NCBI GenBank assembly: GCA_018350325.1
Contig: JAEVLN010000012.1
Span: 827,991-891,990 of the forward strand
Direction of reading: 5' to 3'
From: Globodera rostochiensis
Taxonomy: Eukaryota; Nematoda; Chromadorea; Rhabditida; Heteroderidae
DNA length: 64,000 bases
The notes below the pieces were generated by a model. The model was given only the letters and a program-made list of their open reading frames with translations. It searched no databases and was not told the origin of the DNA. Below, in pieces: positions 50,118-64,000 of the stretch. The position numbers and the translations under genes were made by a program. How positions within the stretch are numbered: position 1 is the first letter of the stretch; each line of letters opens with the position of its first letter.

Positions 50118-52000
50118 TCACGCGTGTCCGTACTGCTCGAGGATCTTGTCGAACGGAGCAGTCTTTGCCTTTGCGTTTTCGGTCGCCCGTCTCTTCAGCT
50201 TCAGCTCGGCTTTTTTCTTCTCGTGGAAGGCAGCACCCCGAACCTTTCGCTTCGTCTCCAGTTTTTCCACAACGCCCTGATACTGCCAGCCGACTTCATG
50301 AGCGAGGCGACCAACTAAAAATTAATAGAATTTTAGCAATTTTGTAGAAGGTCCCCCTCCCCATCTTCACCAATAAAGACCGGGGCAAGAACTTGCTTCA
50401 ACCTTAACCGATTCAGGAATTCTTAAAGCCACTCGAAAAGAGTTAAGCTAACCGATTGGACAAATATCAAAAAATTTTGTCCAGAAAATCCCCCAAATTG
50501 TTTATCAAGTGTTAAGGTCGTAAATTCTTTGAAGCTTGTCCAATCGCAAAGTTAATAGTAGCTTCAACTCAGCGAGATCTTTCAGGTCTAAGAATTCCTG
50601 AATCAGCTAAGGTGAAGCAAGTTATTGCTCCGGTTGATTGGTGATGAGATGCGAGGTGATGACTTAGGTTGACCCCATTATAGAAATTACAAATACGCTA
50701 AATTTGGCACCAATTTTTTCCCCTAAAAACATGGAACGCGCTGTGGCTGACTATTAAATTCCATTTGGCTCTAAGTGCACGCCCATACAGTGCTTCTTCT
50801 CACCTGTGCAGTATTTGCGACGCGGTTTCAACGCAATATGACGAAGAGAGTTGGGCAGCACAAATTTCTTCTTGGTGTCGTAAGGTTGGGGACAGCCGTC
50901 AAAACATTTTAACTTCTTCAATGCCTCCATCCCTCGAGCTGTCTTATGCGGAAGCATTCCGCGTACCTAAAAACAGTAAATTACAACTACTTTCGTACAA
51001 CAGCAACAATTTTATTAGAGCCTACAAAATGATTATGTGAAAAACTAACAAATAAGTGTTCTTTTTAGTCACACGAACACACATTGGGCCAATCGATAAA
51101 TTGCCGTATCTTTTAGACCAAAATACACTCAATGGGGATAAATTTAGGAAAAAATTCGAAGGCTTAAATAAACACTTTTGTGGCATGAACACCCAAATTT
51201 TCTATCGCCTTAAACTCTTGGAATAGTTTGGAATTGTAAACTAGAAAGTAAACATTGTTAGCGTATTTTTGGGTATCCAGATCACCAAAGCAAGTACTGA
51301 TCAACTTGGGGCAACCTGGAGAAAGTAACGAGGGGGAGGGGGTGAAGGGTTTGTTGAGAAATCGACGGGAGGGGGAGGGGGTGAAGGGTTTGTTGAGAAA
51401 TCGACGGCGCTCCAATAATCCGCTTAAATGTATAAAAGATATGCAATACATCGATTGGCCCAATCCCGGGAGTCAGATTGGGTAAAATGGAGGCTCTGTT
51501 CAGTTCTACGCCTCCGAAAGTCGGGAACAGCGTTCTCGGCATGTAAAATTCAAAAAAGGGCAAGGCACAAAACTGACTATTACCAACATATAATTAAACC
51601 ACAAATTCATAAAAACTCGTACCACACTTTGTTTTTTTGTAATAAGTACTGTCCACACTTAGGAATGCATCATTACTAGCTGCTATTTAAAGTTGAAATA
51701 AACCGTGCGCCAGAAAATTCGTGACGGTGCGCGATAGTGAAAAGGTCCGCGAGCTGGCTTCACATTGCAACGTTTACGCAGAAATGCGAGGAACTTCAGT
51801 TTTGAACGGTGAAAGTTGCCGGAAATGTTAATCGCTTCGCCTTAATTAACATTTTTAGTAAGAATACAAAACCTTTTTAACTTACAGCGCACAATTACAA
51901 TCTTTTGCCCAAGCAAAAGTTGTTTGGCTACAACAGCGGCCAGACGTCCCAGCAAATGGTTCTTCCCATCGATTATAATTGGTTTGGTCGAAAATCCCAT
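50118..52000 (-). CDS. rpl-13A: Ribosomal protein uL13 (RPL13A)
   Basis: Four exons: 51886-52000, 51714-51840, 50804-50966 and 50118-50314. The protein starts [20 protein letters not shown] and continues [19 protein letters not shown], the uL13 fold. It then shows [54 protein letters not shown] and [19 protein letters not shown], and a basic tail ending LEQYGHA. It is a structural component of the 60S ribosomal subunit. All introns fit GT-AG with matching phases, so the gene appears intact. Intron 3 contains an imperfect inverted-repeat element (about 50369-50645) and intron 2 a two-copy ~42-bp duplication (about 51322-51405). Confidence 0.95.
50369..50645. mobile_element. Imperfect inverted-repeat (MITE-like) insertion in rpl-13A intron 3
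   Basis: Left CACCAATAAAGACCGGGGCA, then ACTTGCTTCA and GATTCAGGAATTCTTA, faces right TAAGAATTCCTGAATCAGC, GTGAAGCAAGTTATTGCTCC and GGTTGATTGGTG. The arms diverge by ~15-20%, so it is an old insertion. No ORF is present. Confidence 0.65.
51322..51405. repeat. Two-copy ~42-bp tandem duplication in rpl-13A intron 2
   Basis: GAGGGGGAGGGGGTGAAGGG, then TTTGTTGAGAAATCGACGG, occurs twice head to tail. It is intronic. Confidence 0.85.
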
Positions 52001-53160
52001 CCCGAAGAATATTCTGTTTCTTTATCCTTCCTTTAGTTAATGCAAATCAAAGAATTAGGTAAATACGAAATACGCGATTGACGCCGAACACTTAAAACTT
52101 GCTAATATTGGAAAAACGATTCGCTGCCGGCCATTAATCGCTGCTGTTTAAGCTACACACTCGTTTTTACACACATTTTTCACGCCTATTTTTGATATAG
52201 ATAAAAGATGAGTCTATTACTTTGTCGTCGAATGGCACGACGACAAAATGTTCAGTAGGCCAAAATCTGACAAAATGTCCGGTAGTGGGGAAAACGTTTT
52301 TCAATTGATATTTATTCATACAGTATGTAATGTATTTTAAATTGGTTTTGGCATTTCAAAAGTGTCTAATTTCCAACATTGCCTGCAATGCTTTGGAGAG
52401 GTGAGAGAGCGAATTGAGAAGGTCGAATTGGGTAATGGAATGTAAAGAGAAGGGGGGGGGGATACGTGGAGAAAGGCGGGGGTGCAGATGGTGGGGGGGG
52501 GGGGGGTAAGAACCCTCCCCCGGTCTTCATCCGACCGCATTGGGCACCAATACATGTTGGGGAGAAGGAAAGAAGCCCTTTCCCATCCCTCCACCTCCCC
52601 CCTTCCCCCACCCACCGACGACCGACATTCGAGCGAGGGGCGCCCGCACGCCGCCCGGTCCTCTCAAACAACGGACGATGACGACCGGCCGCCGTGTCGA
52701 AACGACGACCGAATAGATCGATACTCGCCATACATACTTCCTCCTTCAGCCATCCCAACATTTTGCTCATCAGTTTTCCATCTCCACACCCCCCCCACCC
52801 CCCCCCCCCACCCATCCATTCTTCCGACCTCAATCCCTACCCTCAACCACAAAATGTACATGGGACCGATGGAATACATAATGATAGGGAAGGAGGGAGT
52901 TGGTTTGTGCTGCTTGCTGCTACATATGTGCAAATGCACCGTTATGTTCAAAACAAACCCAAACAGAGTCCATATACCTACAGCCTGTCAGTTTCTACTT
53001 CCCTACATTCTCAACAGGGATGGTAGGAATTCCGTTGTTTTTGGCCTTTTTCCTGGTTAGATTACCGACCATCCCTGATTCTCACTATGAATTGGCTTTT
53101 TGCCAACAAATAAAACAATAAAAAAAAACAACAAGCCACAAATTTTTAATATTACATATA
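52001..53160. other. Intergenic, no gene assigned
   Basis: Holds the 5' flank of rpl-13A. G/C homopolymers lie at about 52451, 52494-52507 and 52788-52808. Open frames at 52337-53060 are formed by these tracts and are not called. Confidence 0.5.
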
Positions 53161-53169
53161 TGAGGAGCT

Positions 53170-53608
53170 TTAAAGGGACGGAGGACGATTCGTTCCCGGC
53201 CGATTCGTTCACCCCCGATTCGTTCCCCTTTTCAGAAGTTTTTTCGTTATAACTTCTTTCAAGTCCTACCAAATCAAACATTTTCGATATCATTCGAAAG
53301 CTTACAACTAGTAGAAGCTTAAAAAAGCAAAAGCTAAGCGATTGGCCAAATTTCAAAAAAGTTATGGCCAATTGTGGCCAAAAAAACGGTTTCTGGCCAT
53401 AACTTTTTTGAAATTTGGCCAATCGCTTAGCTTTTGCTTTTGAAAGCTTCTACTAGTTGTAAGCTTTCGAATGATACCAAAAATGTTTGATTTGGTTAGC
53501 TTTGAAAGAAGTTATAACGAAAAAACTTTTGAAAAGAGAACGAATCGGGGGTGAACGAATCGGCCGGGAACGAATCGGCCGGGAACGAATCGTCTTTTTA
53601 CCCTTTAA
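53170..53608. mobile_element. Foldback (palindromic) element, ~440 bp
   Basis: The two halves are near-perfect inverted copies. The outer ends are GCTTTAAAGGG and CCCTTTAAAGGTGC. Next inward are repeated CGATTCGTTC(CC) units facing GAACGAATCG units, then TTCGTTATAACTTCTTTCAA facing TTGAAAGAAGTTATAACGAA, AAGCTTACAACTAGTAGAAGC facing its complement, and a centre at GCCAATTGTGGCCA near 53375. There is no coding capacity. Extruded, it would be a ~200-bp hairpin. Confidence 0.88.
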
Positions 53609-53955
53609 AGGTGCTAATTGAAAGAGCTAAAAGGTTCAATGGATAATTGGTACTCCAAGGAATTCATTTCATCCTCACAAACGGCAGCCCGACTCGTCTT
53701 TAACATTAATAATTGGTAGGTCCGCCGGATTGGCTAAAATTTTTGGTCTCAAAAGTAACAAAATAAAAATTGAATTTGCTTTTGCTTTTTTGTTGCATTT
53801 TTTGAGGGCTTTCCATTGATATATTTTCAATAATTTGGTCTGGATTCTGCCCACAAAATTTGTCTATAAAAGCCAAAAGCTGTTGCTGAAATCGTTGTGA
53901 CCGTTTTTAACTTAAATATTAAGACTTGAAAATTGATTATAGACGAATAAATTAG

Positions 53956-55130
53956 ATTGCCCAAACGCTACAGTACCCCCAATGACGGTCAGTGCCCTCC
54001 CGTAGCTCATCGGAGAAAAGTCGCAGAGCTTAGCGGTCTCTTGGCTTTTGTAGACAATTTGTGGGCGACTTATTACTTACATATCCCTTATGACGGTTTT
54101 TGCAGAGAAAAATTTCAAGCCCTTAGGGATTTTTTCTCCAAAGGACCTTTCAGTGTATTTCGGGATCTTCGGATTTCCATGAAGGAGGTGATTTTTATCT
54201 TTTTTGATCAGTATCAAAAGGTAAGCTTATTGAAATTTTTATCCTTTTAAAACAAAAATGCGACTAAACGTATTGACCACCCGAAAATGCAGTCAGTTAC
54301 AATTACAGCATGTTCACTCAGAAACCAAACCAAATGATTGAAAAAGCATATCAATGGAAAGGCCTTAAATCGGGACTCCACCACTTGCTGGGTTTTCCCG
54401 GATATCGGTCCACCTTTGAATGAAAATCGTGAAAAATACGCCAAATTCGAATTTTGCAATTTCTAAAATTTTTGGGGTTTGTCTACAGCGTTGACCTCAG
54501 CAAAGTGCTCCAATTGCGACCCAACCGACCGCCCGATGCCAAGGGGAGGGAGTCTTTTGTGTACATAATGGACGGTGCGGTGGTACGGAGCATCAAAGAT
54601 TTACCGATTGACGAACTGACGCCATGGAACTGTGAGTCCGATCGGCATGGAAATGCGTGGTTTTTGGCCAAATTGAGTTTTTTTTCGATGTATCGATTGT
54701 TTAAGCTAATAAGATGCATATTTAATTATAATTAGGTGCTCGAAAATCTTGATTTATTCCAACCTGATCTACGCAAGTTTTGTTTAAAAACTGTTTTTTA
54801 GCAAAGAAATGCAAATCGTCCACTCGCTTCAGCTCCGTCCAGTTTGATGCAGAAAAGAATTCGCTCGTTTTCAACCGTTATATAATCTCCGACGCGGCTA
54901 ATGTCGAGAGACCCGAATGTTTAATAGGTCCTATCCGATTTGTAACTTTTCTAATGGCATGGCACCATTTCAGCGTGTTATTACTGCAAGCATCCCATAT
55001 TCAACCTTGTCAAAAAAGTAGGGAAGGGGGCAGGCGCGTATTTGATTTTGTCTGTAGGGTGGGGGCACCAAAACATCGCTTTTTAGGAGGGGTATATTTT
55101 TCCGTGTTTACCATAAATTTTATTTGAGAA
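53956..55130 (+). CDS. Unrecognised coding exons (5' group)
   Basis: Exon-like blocks: about 53956-54187 (PKRYSTPNDGQCPPVAHRRK, then GLLAFVDNLWATYYLHIPYD, FRDLRISMKE, donor GTGATTTT), about 54300-54400 (MFTQKPNQMIEKAYQWKGLK), about 54489-54630 (VDLSKVLQLRPNRPPDAKGR, then VYIMDGAVVRSIKDLPIDEL, TPWN) and about 54800-54895 (KKCKSSTRFSSVQFDAEKNS). The dense conserved-looking blocks with plausible splice sites suggest a real gene. Exact exon joints were not settled, and I recognise no family. Confidence 0.45.
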
Positions 55131-55209
55131 TTCTGCTTCACTTCTGTGGGGCAGATGGGCTGAGAAAATTTTGAATTTTTGCTCAATATGTAACCAAATT
55201 TTTGAAGCT

Positions 55210-55300
55210 TTTTAGGAATGTGAGGGGGTAGGCGGTGCCGGTTACGTGCCCCCGGGTACCTCTCTTCCCCTCTAAATACGTGCCTGGAAGGAGGGGGAGG
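55210..55300. repeat. Right part of a CAGGCGCGTAT-type element
   Basis: About 55030-55290 begins CAGGCGCGTATTTGATTTTG and ends AAATACGTGCCTGG, imperfect inverted ends with G-rich interior and GGCGGTGCCGG near 55228. It looks like a degraded relative of the 26270-26795 element. Confidence 0.45.
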
Positions 55301-55544
55301 GGGTCTCCGTTGTTACGTATAAAACAAATTCAGATTTATTACGCCTGTGACTCCAATCGAGAGCGATGTTTGCCCGGTTAGCTGCACTTTTGTTTTTGGA
55401 GCTCGGAATTTTTAAAAACCGGGTTCAATCAGACAAGGGTAGTGCAAGGATAAAAAAATCAGGGTAGCCGGGATTGCGCTGATCGTTCGATTTCAGGCAC
55501 TTTTGTGATTTTCATTTATGAATTTGCTCATGCCGAGGTTCTGT

Positions 55545-56899
55545 ACCGTACTTACGGCGCGTACCGTATTTCGGCCAACAATTCGATGTCTTCCACGCCG
55601 CAACAACATCCGTCTCAGTCAATGCCCTCGCAGCAGGCCCAACCCCAACCACAGCCTATCCATCAGCAACAGTCCAACACCAACTCTATCCAACGCTATT
55701 TTGAGAACGTTCCGCTTAAAATGGAAGACTTTATCATGGACGACGGAGGAGGAGTGCCGACGGAGGATTCGTACGAGTTGGACTCGTACCTTCAAGGCAC
55801 ACCCAACACGAGCTGTTTGGAGGACATTCTTGAGGTGGACGGACTCATCGGGAACAACAGTTTCAGATTGTTTTTCAAGGCTTGTAACAGCGCCTCGTTG
55901 AAGCGAAGTCACGGAACGAATTTTTCTAATGATTCTGCCGCTCTTTTACCTCAATTTAAACGAATAAAACGGTCCAACAGCGAGCAACCGGATCCTTCAA
56001 ATGGAATATCGCCAAAATCGGGGTGAATTTGTTTTGTGATTCGATTCCTTCTTACTTTTCCACGTCATTCACCAAACAGTGGCTGCCTTAGCAGTGCGAA
56101 CGAATCGTCCAACCATTTTCGACATTTCTTCACAACCGATGGACTGCTTGAAAATTTTCGAAAGAATTGCCTTTGTAATCGGGAAGAATTGGCCGATCTG
56201 TTGGATAAATTGGACGATCAAATAATTGTCAGAGATGAACTGCGTACAAACGAAGGCACTTTTGGTGGCGCCGTTGTTGAGGGGACAGATGCGGTCATTG
56301 GAGGCTGCTTATTGGTCAGCTCTTTATTCGGCTTTTTAATTTGCATTTTATTTTGTTTAAGGTTGATTGTACGTTTCTCATTGAGAATCTGTACTTCACC
56401 ATACTGTGGTTCAGAAACTGCACCTTTCTCGACCCGAACAATTCGCCACTTATTCATCCGATCGCCGCGTTGATATCCTCGAGAATTCAATCTGACGATC
56501 AGCAATATTTGATTAATCAGTTCAGCACTGAAATTTTTGAAGGCGAGTCGAAAGGAATTTGTCGGTGGGTCTCTGAATTCTGGCATTAATGAATAAATTG
56601 AATTGTATTCGCAGTTCGGTGATTGTGTCGTCCGATTGCGATGACTTCGACTCCGGCAACTTTATCGCCTCTGCTCTTTTTTCATATCCCTGCGTTCGTC
56701 TGTTGCCTTTTGATCAAATCAAACGAATTTTGCATCACAAAGTCACTTTTCTGAACGAGGAAGAGCTCCTCTTTAAAGTGGAGGACGATCTTTTCCGTCC
56801 CGAAGATGGCCTTCTCAATTCTTTGCTTAGTTTTGAACAATTCGCTCGTCGATTGCACATAATGGAAAAAGGATGGCCCAGCGGCTTTCGGATGTGGTG
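55545..56899 (+). CDS. Unrecognised coding exons (3' group): Gln/Pro-rich then acidic and helical segments
   Basis: Blocks: about 55540-55850 (VLYRTYGAYRISANNSMSST, Gln-rich stretch, FENVPLKMEDFIMDD, SCLEDILEVDGLIG), about 56080-56300 (RHFFTTDGLLENFRKNCLCN, ELADLLDKLDDQIIVRDEL), about 56365-56560 (FRNCTFLDPNNSPLIHPIAA) and about 56615-56899 (SSDCDDFDSGNFIASALF, FARRLHIMEKGWPSGFRMW, stop TGA). The Gln-rich and acidic part is like a transcriptional activation region, but this is composition only. It may be one gene with the 53956-55130 group. I assign no function. Confidence 0.45.
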
Positions 56900-57045
56900 A
56901 ATAAATAAACAATAATGTAAACAAAACTGACTAAAAATCATTCAAAAATTGAGGTTTCGAGAGAAAAGCGGATGGATTTACGAACGATGTTCCCTGGTCG
57001 CCCGGATAAAGGGCGGATTTACGAAGAACGACGCACTCTTTGACA

Positions 57046-58385
57046 TGAGCGAGGCTTTGGCGCCGTTGAAGGAAACACTCCGACAAAATCTTTCGGCCAC
57101 TTTGGAGGAATTTTGCGACAGCGACCCAAATTCGGCACTGCAAAATGCCATTTCTACAGCGGAGCAAGTGTTCACAGGCAATTTTTTTTTGTTATACAAA
57201 TTGCTTTTAGGCTTAAACCGGTGTGCGTGACAATTTATGTTTATTTGTAAGATTCCTGCTTATTTGGAATGGCCGTGCTTATTTTTAAGATTTGGGAATA
57301 GAAAACTCAAAAAATATGTTTAAAGCGAAAGACTTAGCGAATTCTTTAAGAATATTTAAATAAATCCAGCCCTGCGGGTTTTGATCTATTTACTTGAAAA
57401 ATGTCATCAAAATTTAAAAAACACGAGAAAAATAATTTAACAAAATTCTATTTTAATAAATGTGCTTATTTTACAGTCCAAATTTTTACTATCTGATGTG
57501 TTATTTAAGAAAATTTTAATGGTCGCCTTGCTTTAAACAAATGGCCTTTTTTGAGTTCTTTAGACCTCCTGATCAGAGCCGTACACTCAGTGATCAGCTC
57601 GACGAATGATCAGAGCGATTCGTACAGTGTTCGATTGCACCCTGCGAAAGCGCATTTTTGGATCGGTTCTCTTCAATGGGCGCAGCTTTCGGCACAAGGC
57701 AAACTTTTTGTACAAAATTCAACAAATTACTTCCGTTTAAATTTACAGAACGCCGCGAATGTCTGTCCAACTTGGGCCTTTCTGCACTGAGCGCCGCGGG
57801 CACACTCTCAGCGAATTCTTTTGACCCTTTAATATTTACAGGCAATTTGAGCTTACAAATTAGTTTCATTATTTTATTAATTGTTAAGAATTGAATAATA
57901 TTTTCAGGTTTGAGCCGTTCCCAAAAGATGGATTTGTTGTCTCGTGCAAATGCCCTGGACGTTCTCAGCCTCGTGGACAATGTCCAAAAAAAACGTTTTG
58001 TTGTTGAGGACGTTTCCGGTCAGCGTGCCTTTTATGTGTGCAACGAGTCCAGATCGGTCCAATGCCAATGCCAACCCAACGGTAAGAATATTATTGGCAA
58101 AAGGAGGGAATTGTGTCGATGACAGTTTCTTTTATCAGCTCGAACTTTCCAACTCTGCGAACATATTCTTGCCATTGTGATAAAAGACAATTGTTTTGCG
58201 AGGAGAGTGGGCGAAATGATCGGTCAAAGCAGGGCACGGACCGCAACGGCAGCCAATTCGGCGACAATGGTCAACGGACTTCAATTAGACAGGTGCAAAT
58301 TTGGAGAAAAATAATGTCAACTTTCTTTTTTAGCTCCCCAGTTGTGGAAATCATTTGTTGTTCCTCCAACGGATCAAATACTTAA
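57046..58385 (+). CDS. sws-1: SWIM zinc-finger protein, SWS1/ZSWIM7-like
   Basis: Exon 1 starts at 57046 (MSEALAPLKETLRQNLSATL, ending ISTAEQ). The conserved part begins at 57908: exons 57908-58081, 58139-58292 and 58334-58385. It reads LLSRANALDVLSLVDNVQKK, then GQRAFYVCNESRSVQCQCQ, and after the intron LCEHILAIVIKD. The CQC...LCEH pattern is the CXC-Xn-CXH SWIM zinc-binding motif, and the ALDVLSLVD...G.RAFYV lead-in matches ZSWIM7/SWS1. That protein partners RAD51 paralogues in homologous recombination in the nucleus. One intervening exon between 57165 and 57908 is needed to fix the phase and was not settled; open frames at 57551-57894 are candidates. The tail ends SSNGSNT. Confidence 0.68.
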
Positions 58386-59149
58386 GCCTTCGATGAATTC
58401 GTTTAGCTCCCAGTCTCGAGAACACATCGATTCTTAGGCTTGAAACATCGATATTTGTTCGAATTTCGTCACTCTGCCTCAGTAAATGATTTTTAACCCC
58501 GCTTATTGAATTGACTCAGAAAAAAATCAAAGTGATTTTGAGTCTGGGAGCTGTGGTTAATTACTTTTTGTTATTATTTTGTACATCATTCTAAACTTTT
58601 GTATCTTTTTAAGTACTTTTGGTTATGTTGGCCTCGGCTACCCAATTTTGCAGCCATGCTTTTATGTTCCCTTTTTACCCCTACCAAAACAAGGCGAATT
58701 TGGAGAATTAAAAAAAGAATTAATAATCGTGCAATATTTTTGACCGTTTTTGCAAGATTTGGCGTAGGTACACCCGCCGCTGATCTCGAATATGAGGGGT
58801 AACATAACCGAAAAGTACCTTTTTTTAAATTTCTTATGATTGAATTCATTTATTATGATGTTATTTTCATTGAGTAATTTTACCAGGGATGTAGCCAGAG
58901 GGGGGGGGGGGGGAGGGAATTCCCCCCCCCCCCCCCCCCGGAATGAATGAAGACGAAAGAGATGATGAGGAAGAAGGGTTTTTAGTTCAGATGTTCTCAA
59001 TCCATTCGATCCGTCCTATTTGTATATGGAAAAACTGCAAGAGTTTTAATGCAAATACAATTGAAATATAGCGCTTTTTTATGAAAGTTTCTTTACTCTC
59101 TGATTTTTTGAAAAAACATTCATTCCTAAGTTATTTTTGTTTAGACGAT
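58386..59149. other. Intergenic with a G-run/C-run palindrome
   Basis: No exon is called. The 58892-58941 segment holds a G-run of ~13, AGGGAATT and a C-run of ~18, which can fold on itself. TTTTTGTTTAG just before the next ATG is a good trans- or cis-splice acceptor. Confidence 0.6.
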
Positions 59150-61845
<2,696 letters not shown>

Positions 61846-62368
61846 GCAACTTTGCACCCCCACTTAAGATGCACCACTAAAGTAAACCCCGCTGCATTTT
61901 GCTCGTTTTGTGGATAATGGACTTGAACACGATCATGCGGAGGACCAATTCATAATTCGACCTCCCTTTGTTTGGCCTTTTCATTTGTTGTACATTTTGA
62001 TGTGAATGCATATTTATGCGCAAGACTTTTTGCTGTGAATCTTTCGGCGTCGTTCCCTTCCAAAGCGACGGACGGACGTCCATTCTTTCCGTTTCTCTCC
62101 CTGCCTAAGACTTGCACTATCCGCGCACAAATCTAAATTCACTGCCTCCCGGGGGCATCGTTAAGGTCACTTCCCCCCCCCCCCCCGAAAAGCATTCATT
62201 AAACCATCGATTTGATCAGTCAAAATCTGTCGTCACCAAAAGAAAGGTAAACGGATGCTGCGCTATTTGTCGAATTTTTGATTTATATTGTCATGGATGG
62301 GTTGAAAAACGGCGAGGGGGGGGGGAGAAAACGTTCAGTCTTTTACTGTTTTCGTTCCCTTTTTTTCG
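61846..62368. other. Intergenic, no gene seen
   Basis: AT-rich to mixed, with a C-run at 62175 and G-run near 62317. It carries the 5' flank of the membrane-protein gene. Confidence 0.5.
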
Positions 62369-63700
62369 ATGTCCCTTCTTCGGGAACGCCTTTCCGTGTT
62401 CAGTGCCCTCTTTTTCTTCGCCGTTTCCTTGGCTTTGACTTTGTCCGCCCTTCTCACTGACTTTTGGGTAGGCTTTTTATTCACTCAACGAACAGAAGAA
62501 TTAAACTACACAAAATTTGCAGATTCAGGCGGATGCAATGCGAAGGAATGGCACCGAGTCGAATAAACACCAAATGAACAGCGGACTCTTTCACGGAATT
62601 CGACAGATCGATTGGACATTTGGGCCAAAACGGAAACACTTTTCGGGTAAAGATTTGGGGCGGTGGTAAAATTCAAATGGGGGGGGGGTTGACAATTTGT
62701 GACCACTGCCCGACGACCGTTTATGTTCTGACAACTTTTGTTATTCCTTTTCCACCGCACAAAAAGTGTTCGACGAGATCCAATCCGACATAAGCTTCAT
62801 GGACCGCAATGTTTGGTTCGCCCTTTTGCTGTTCACCGGCCTCGGCCTTCTCTGGAACTTCGTTGGTTTATCAGTAACTCTGAGAAACTCGACAAAGTAC
62901 GGAAAAGATGCCAAAGAAAATGAAGATTTACGGCGAATCGACACAGCCGTTGGAACGTTGGGCATTTGCCTGTGGGGCACTCTTACGAGTGAGTTGGCAT
63001 TGCGATGGTGGCATTTGCCTGTGGGGCACTCTTACGAGTGAGTTGGCATTGCGATGGTGGCATTTGCCTAATGAGTTCTAAAGATTGTTAGCAATAAAGT
63101 TGGCTGTAGTTTGTCTTTACGCCTTCAGTTGTGTCTTATGGTCTTTCGGCTGCCCTCTTTCTTTGGCAATTCTTTGTCCGACTGCGCCATAATGTGCTGT
63201 TGCCCGAACACATTGAGGCCGGCTTCTCATCGGACGGATGCGTCGTGTAATTGGGGGGGGGGGGGGGGATTTGCTTTTGGGTTACGTTTTCCATTGACCA
63301 GAGCTGTGATTCCCCTGGTTGAATGTGGACGGTTAACTAGGGCGGGGCCAAAAACCAATTCAGAAATCAAGTTATTGGCCCGATCTTGGTTGGTGAAGTC
63401 GTGGGTTCGAGTCACACTCGAAGTTACAATTTTTCTCATTTGTTAGTTGCAAAAATGATCATTTCATTCACAATTTATACTTGGGCCGCTTTTCCCAATT
63501 CTTTTCCGTTTGAAAAGGTTTTCAAACGTTTAAACTTTCTACAAATGTTCAGTTTGGGCTTCTCCTTCTGGCTTTTGGTCAACGCTGTCTCTGCACAACT
63601 CATTCCATGCATTTTGCTCTTTTGGGCGCTAAATGGGAGGGGAAAGCGAACGGCCGAAGAAGAAAAGTCGAAGGAGCAGGACAGCGTTTTCCTTTACTGA
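62369..63700 (+). CDS. Four-pass membrane protein, claudin/Clc-like in layout
   Basis: Five exons: 62369-62467, 62523-62646, 62767-62988, 63129-63246 and 63553-63700. Four hydrophobic segments are visible: FSALFFFAVSLALTLSALL, VWFALLLFTGLGLLWNFVGL, TLGICLWGTLT joined to IVSYGLSAALFLWQFF, and FSFWLLVNAVSAQLIPCILL. The first extracellular loop is hydrophilic (MRRNGTESNKHQMNSGLFHG, with one NGT glycosylation site). The C-terminus is charged and cytosolic (RGKRTAEEEKSKEQDSVFLY). The four-pass layout with a larger first loop recalls claudin-like or nematode Clc-like proteins, but I do not see the W-GLW-C-C signature, so the family is uncertain. The donor of exon 3 is duplicated (62961-63062). Confidence 0.7.
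62961..63069 (+). repeat. 49-bp tandem duplication containing a 5' splice site
   Basis: GGCATTTGCCTGTGGGGCAC, then TCTTACGAGTGAGTTGGCAT and TGCGATGGT, occurs twice (62961 and 63010), with the start of a third copy at 63059. Each copy includes the exon 3 end and the donor ACGA/GTGAGT. The copies are essentially identical, so the event is recent or an assembly artefact. Confidence 0.93.
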
Positions 63701-64000
63701 CAGACGACCAAATGATCAAATAAATGTGCATGCACTTACACATCAGCAGAGGACGGACCCTCCACCCCCCTCGCGACACTTTTACTTACTGCAGTTTTGT
63801 TTTGATGAGCTATGCAAGAAAAGCATATTTTGTCGGAAATTTCGTCGTTTTAACCTCACTATTTTCTTGTTAAGATCCCTAAATTATAATTCGAAAATTT
63901 CTTGCCCAAAAATGCACCCTATAAAGTCGCACCTTTTTCAGCATTATTGATATGCATTCAAAAAAAAATTACTTTTTCGTGTACTTTTTTTATACATATT
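63701..64000. other. 3' flank, no gene seen
   Basis: AT-rich sequence to the end of the window with no exon recognised. Confidence 0.5.

Overview
The window is nuclear DNA from a nematode, most likely a tylenchid plant parasite such as a cyst nematode (inferred). The evidence is short multi-exon genes whose proteins match nematode/animal housekeeping families, very short introns, several introns that need GC-AG splice sites, and TTAGGC-like motifs. There are also many foldback and terminal-inverted-repeat elements and very long C/G homopolymer tracts. No gene is bacterial in style, and I see no operon, CRISPR array or rRNA.

Layout. 1-2236 is a degenerate pentanucleotide satellite. 2.8-8.5 kb (minus) is a damaged, Gln-rich, multi-exon region that also holds fragments of a BRR2-type helicase and of EMC1. 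Five well-resolved genes follow: a Rac GTPase (minus, 10.5-11.5 kb), TSG101 (minus, 12.1-13.8 kb), a zinc-less MDR dehydrogenase (plus, 14.3-16.2 kb), mitochondrial glutamate dehydrogenase (minus, 16.7-18.9 kb) and intersectin (minus, 20.2-25.3 kb). Next come a CCHC-knuckle ORF, an unrecognised gene (26.9-28.3 kb, minus) and a small secreted Gly/Gln-rich protein (29.4-29.9 kb, plus). About 3 kb of low-complexity DNA separates these from a bHLH gene (33.4-35.2 kb, minus) whose intron is almost entirely a minisatellite. 38.2-47.1 kb is one large cGMP-dependent protein kinase gene with repeat-filled introns. 47.6-49.6 kb carries an inverted-repeat element and an inverted, internally deleted copy of the glutamate dehydrogenase 5' end that reads into a new exon. 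The right part holds RPL13A (minus, 50.1-52.0 kb), a foldback element (53.2-53.6 kb), unrecognised coding exons (54-56.9 kb), a SWIM-finger SWS1/ZSWIM7-like gene (57.0-58.4 kb), an AFG1-type mitochondrial ATPase (59.2-61.8 kb) and a four-pass membrane protein (62.4-63.7 kb).

Main theme. Several minisatellites lie exactly on splice sites and multiply them. The bHLH and AFG1 introns carry arrays whose unit contains the real 5' splice site. The kinase gene has eight 66-bp units, seven with the same 3' splice site, and 66 is a multiple of three. A 49-bp unit carrying a 5' splice site is duplicated in the membrane-protein gene. I saw no general link in function between neighbouring genes. All exon boundaries were read by eye from reading frame, protein-family similarity and splice consensus; none was tested computationally.
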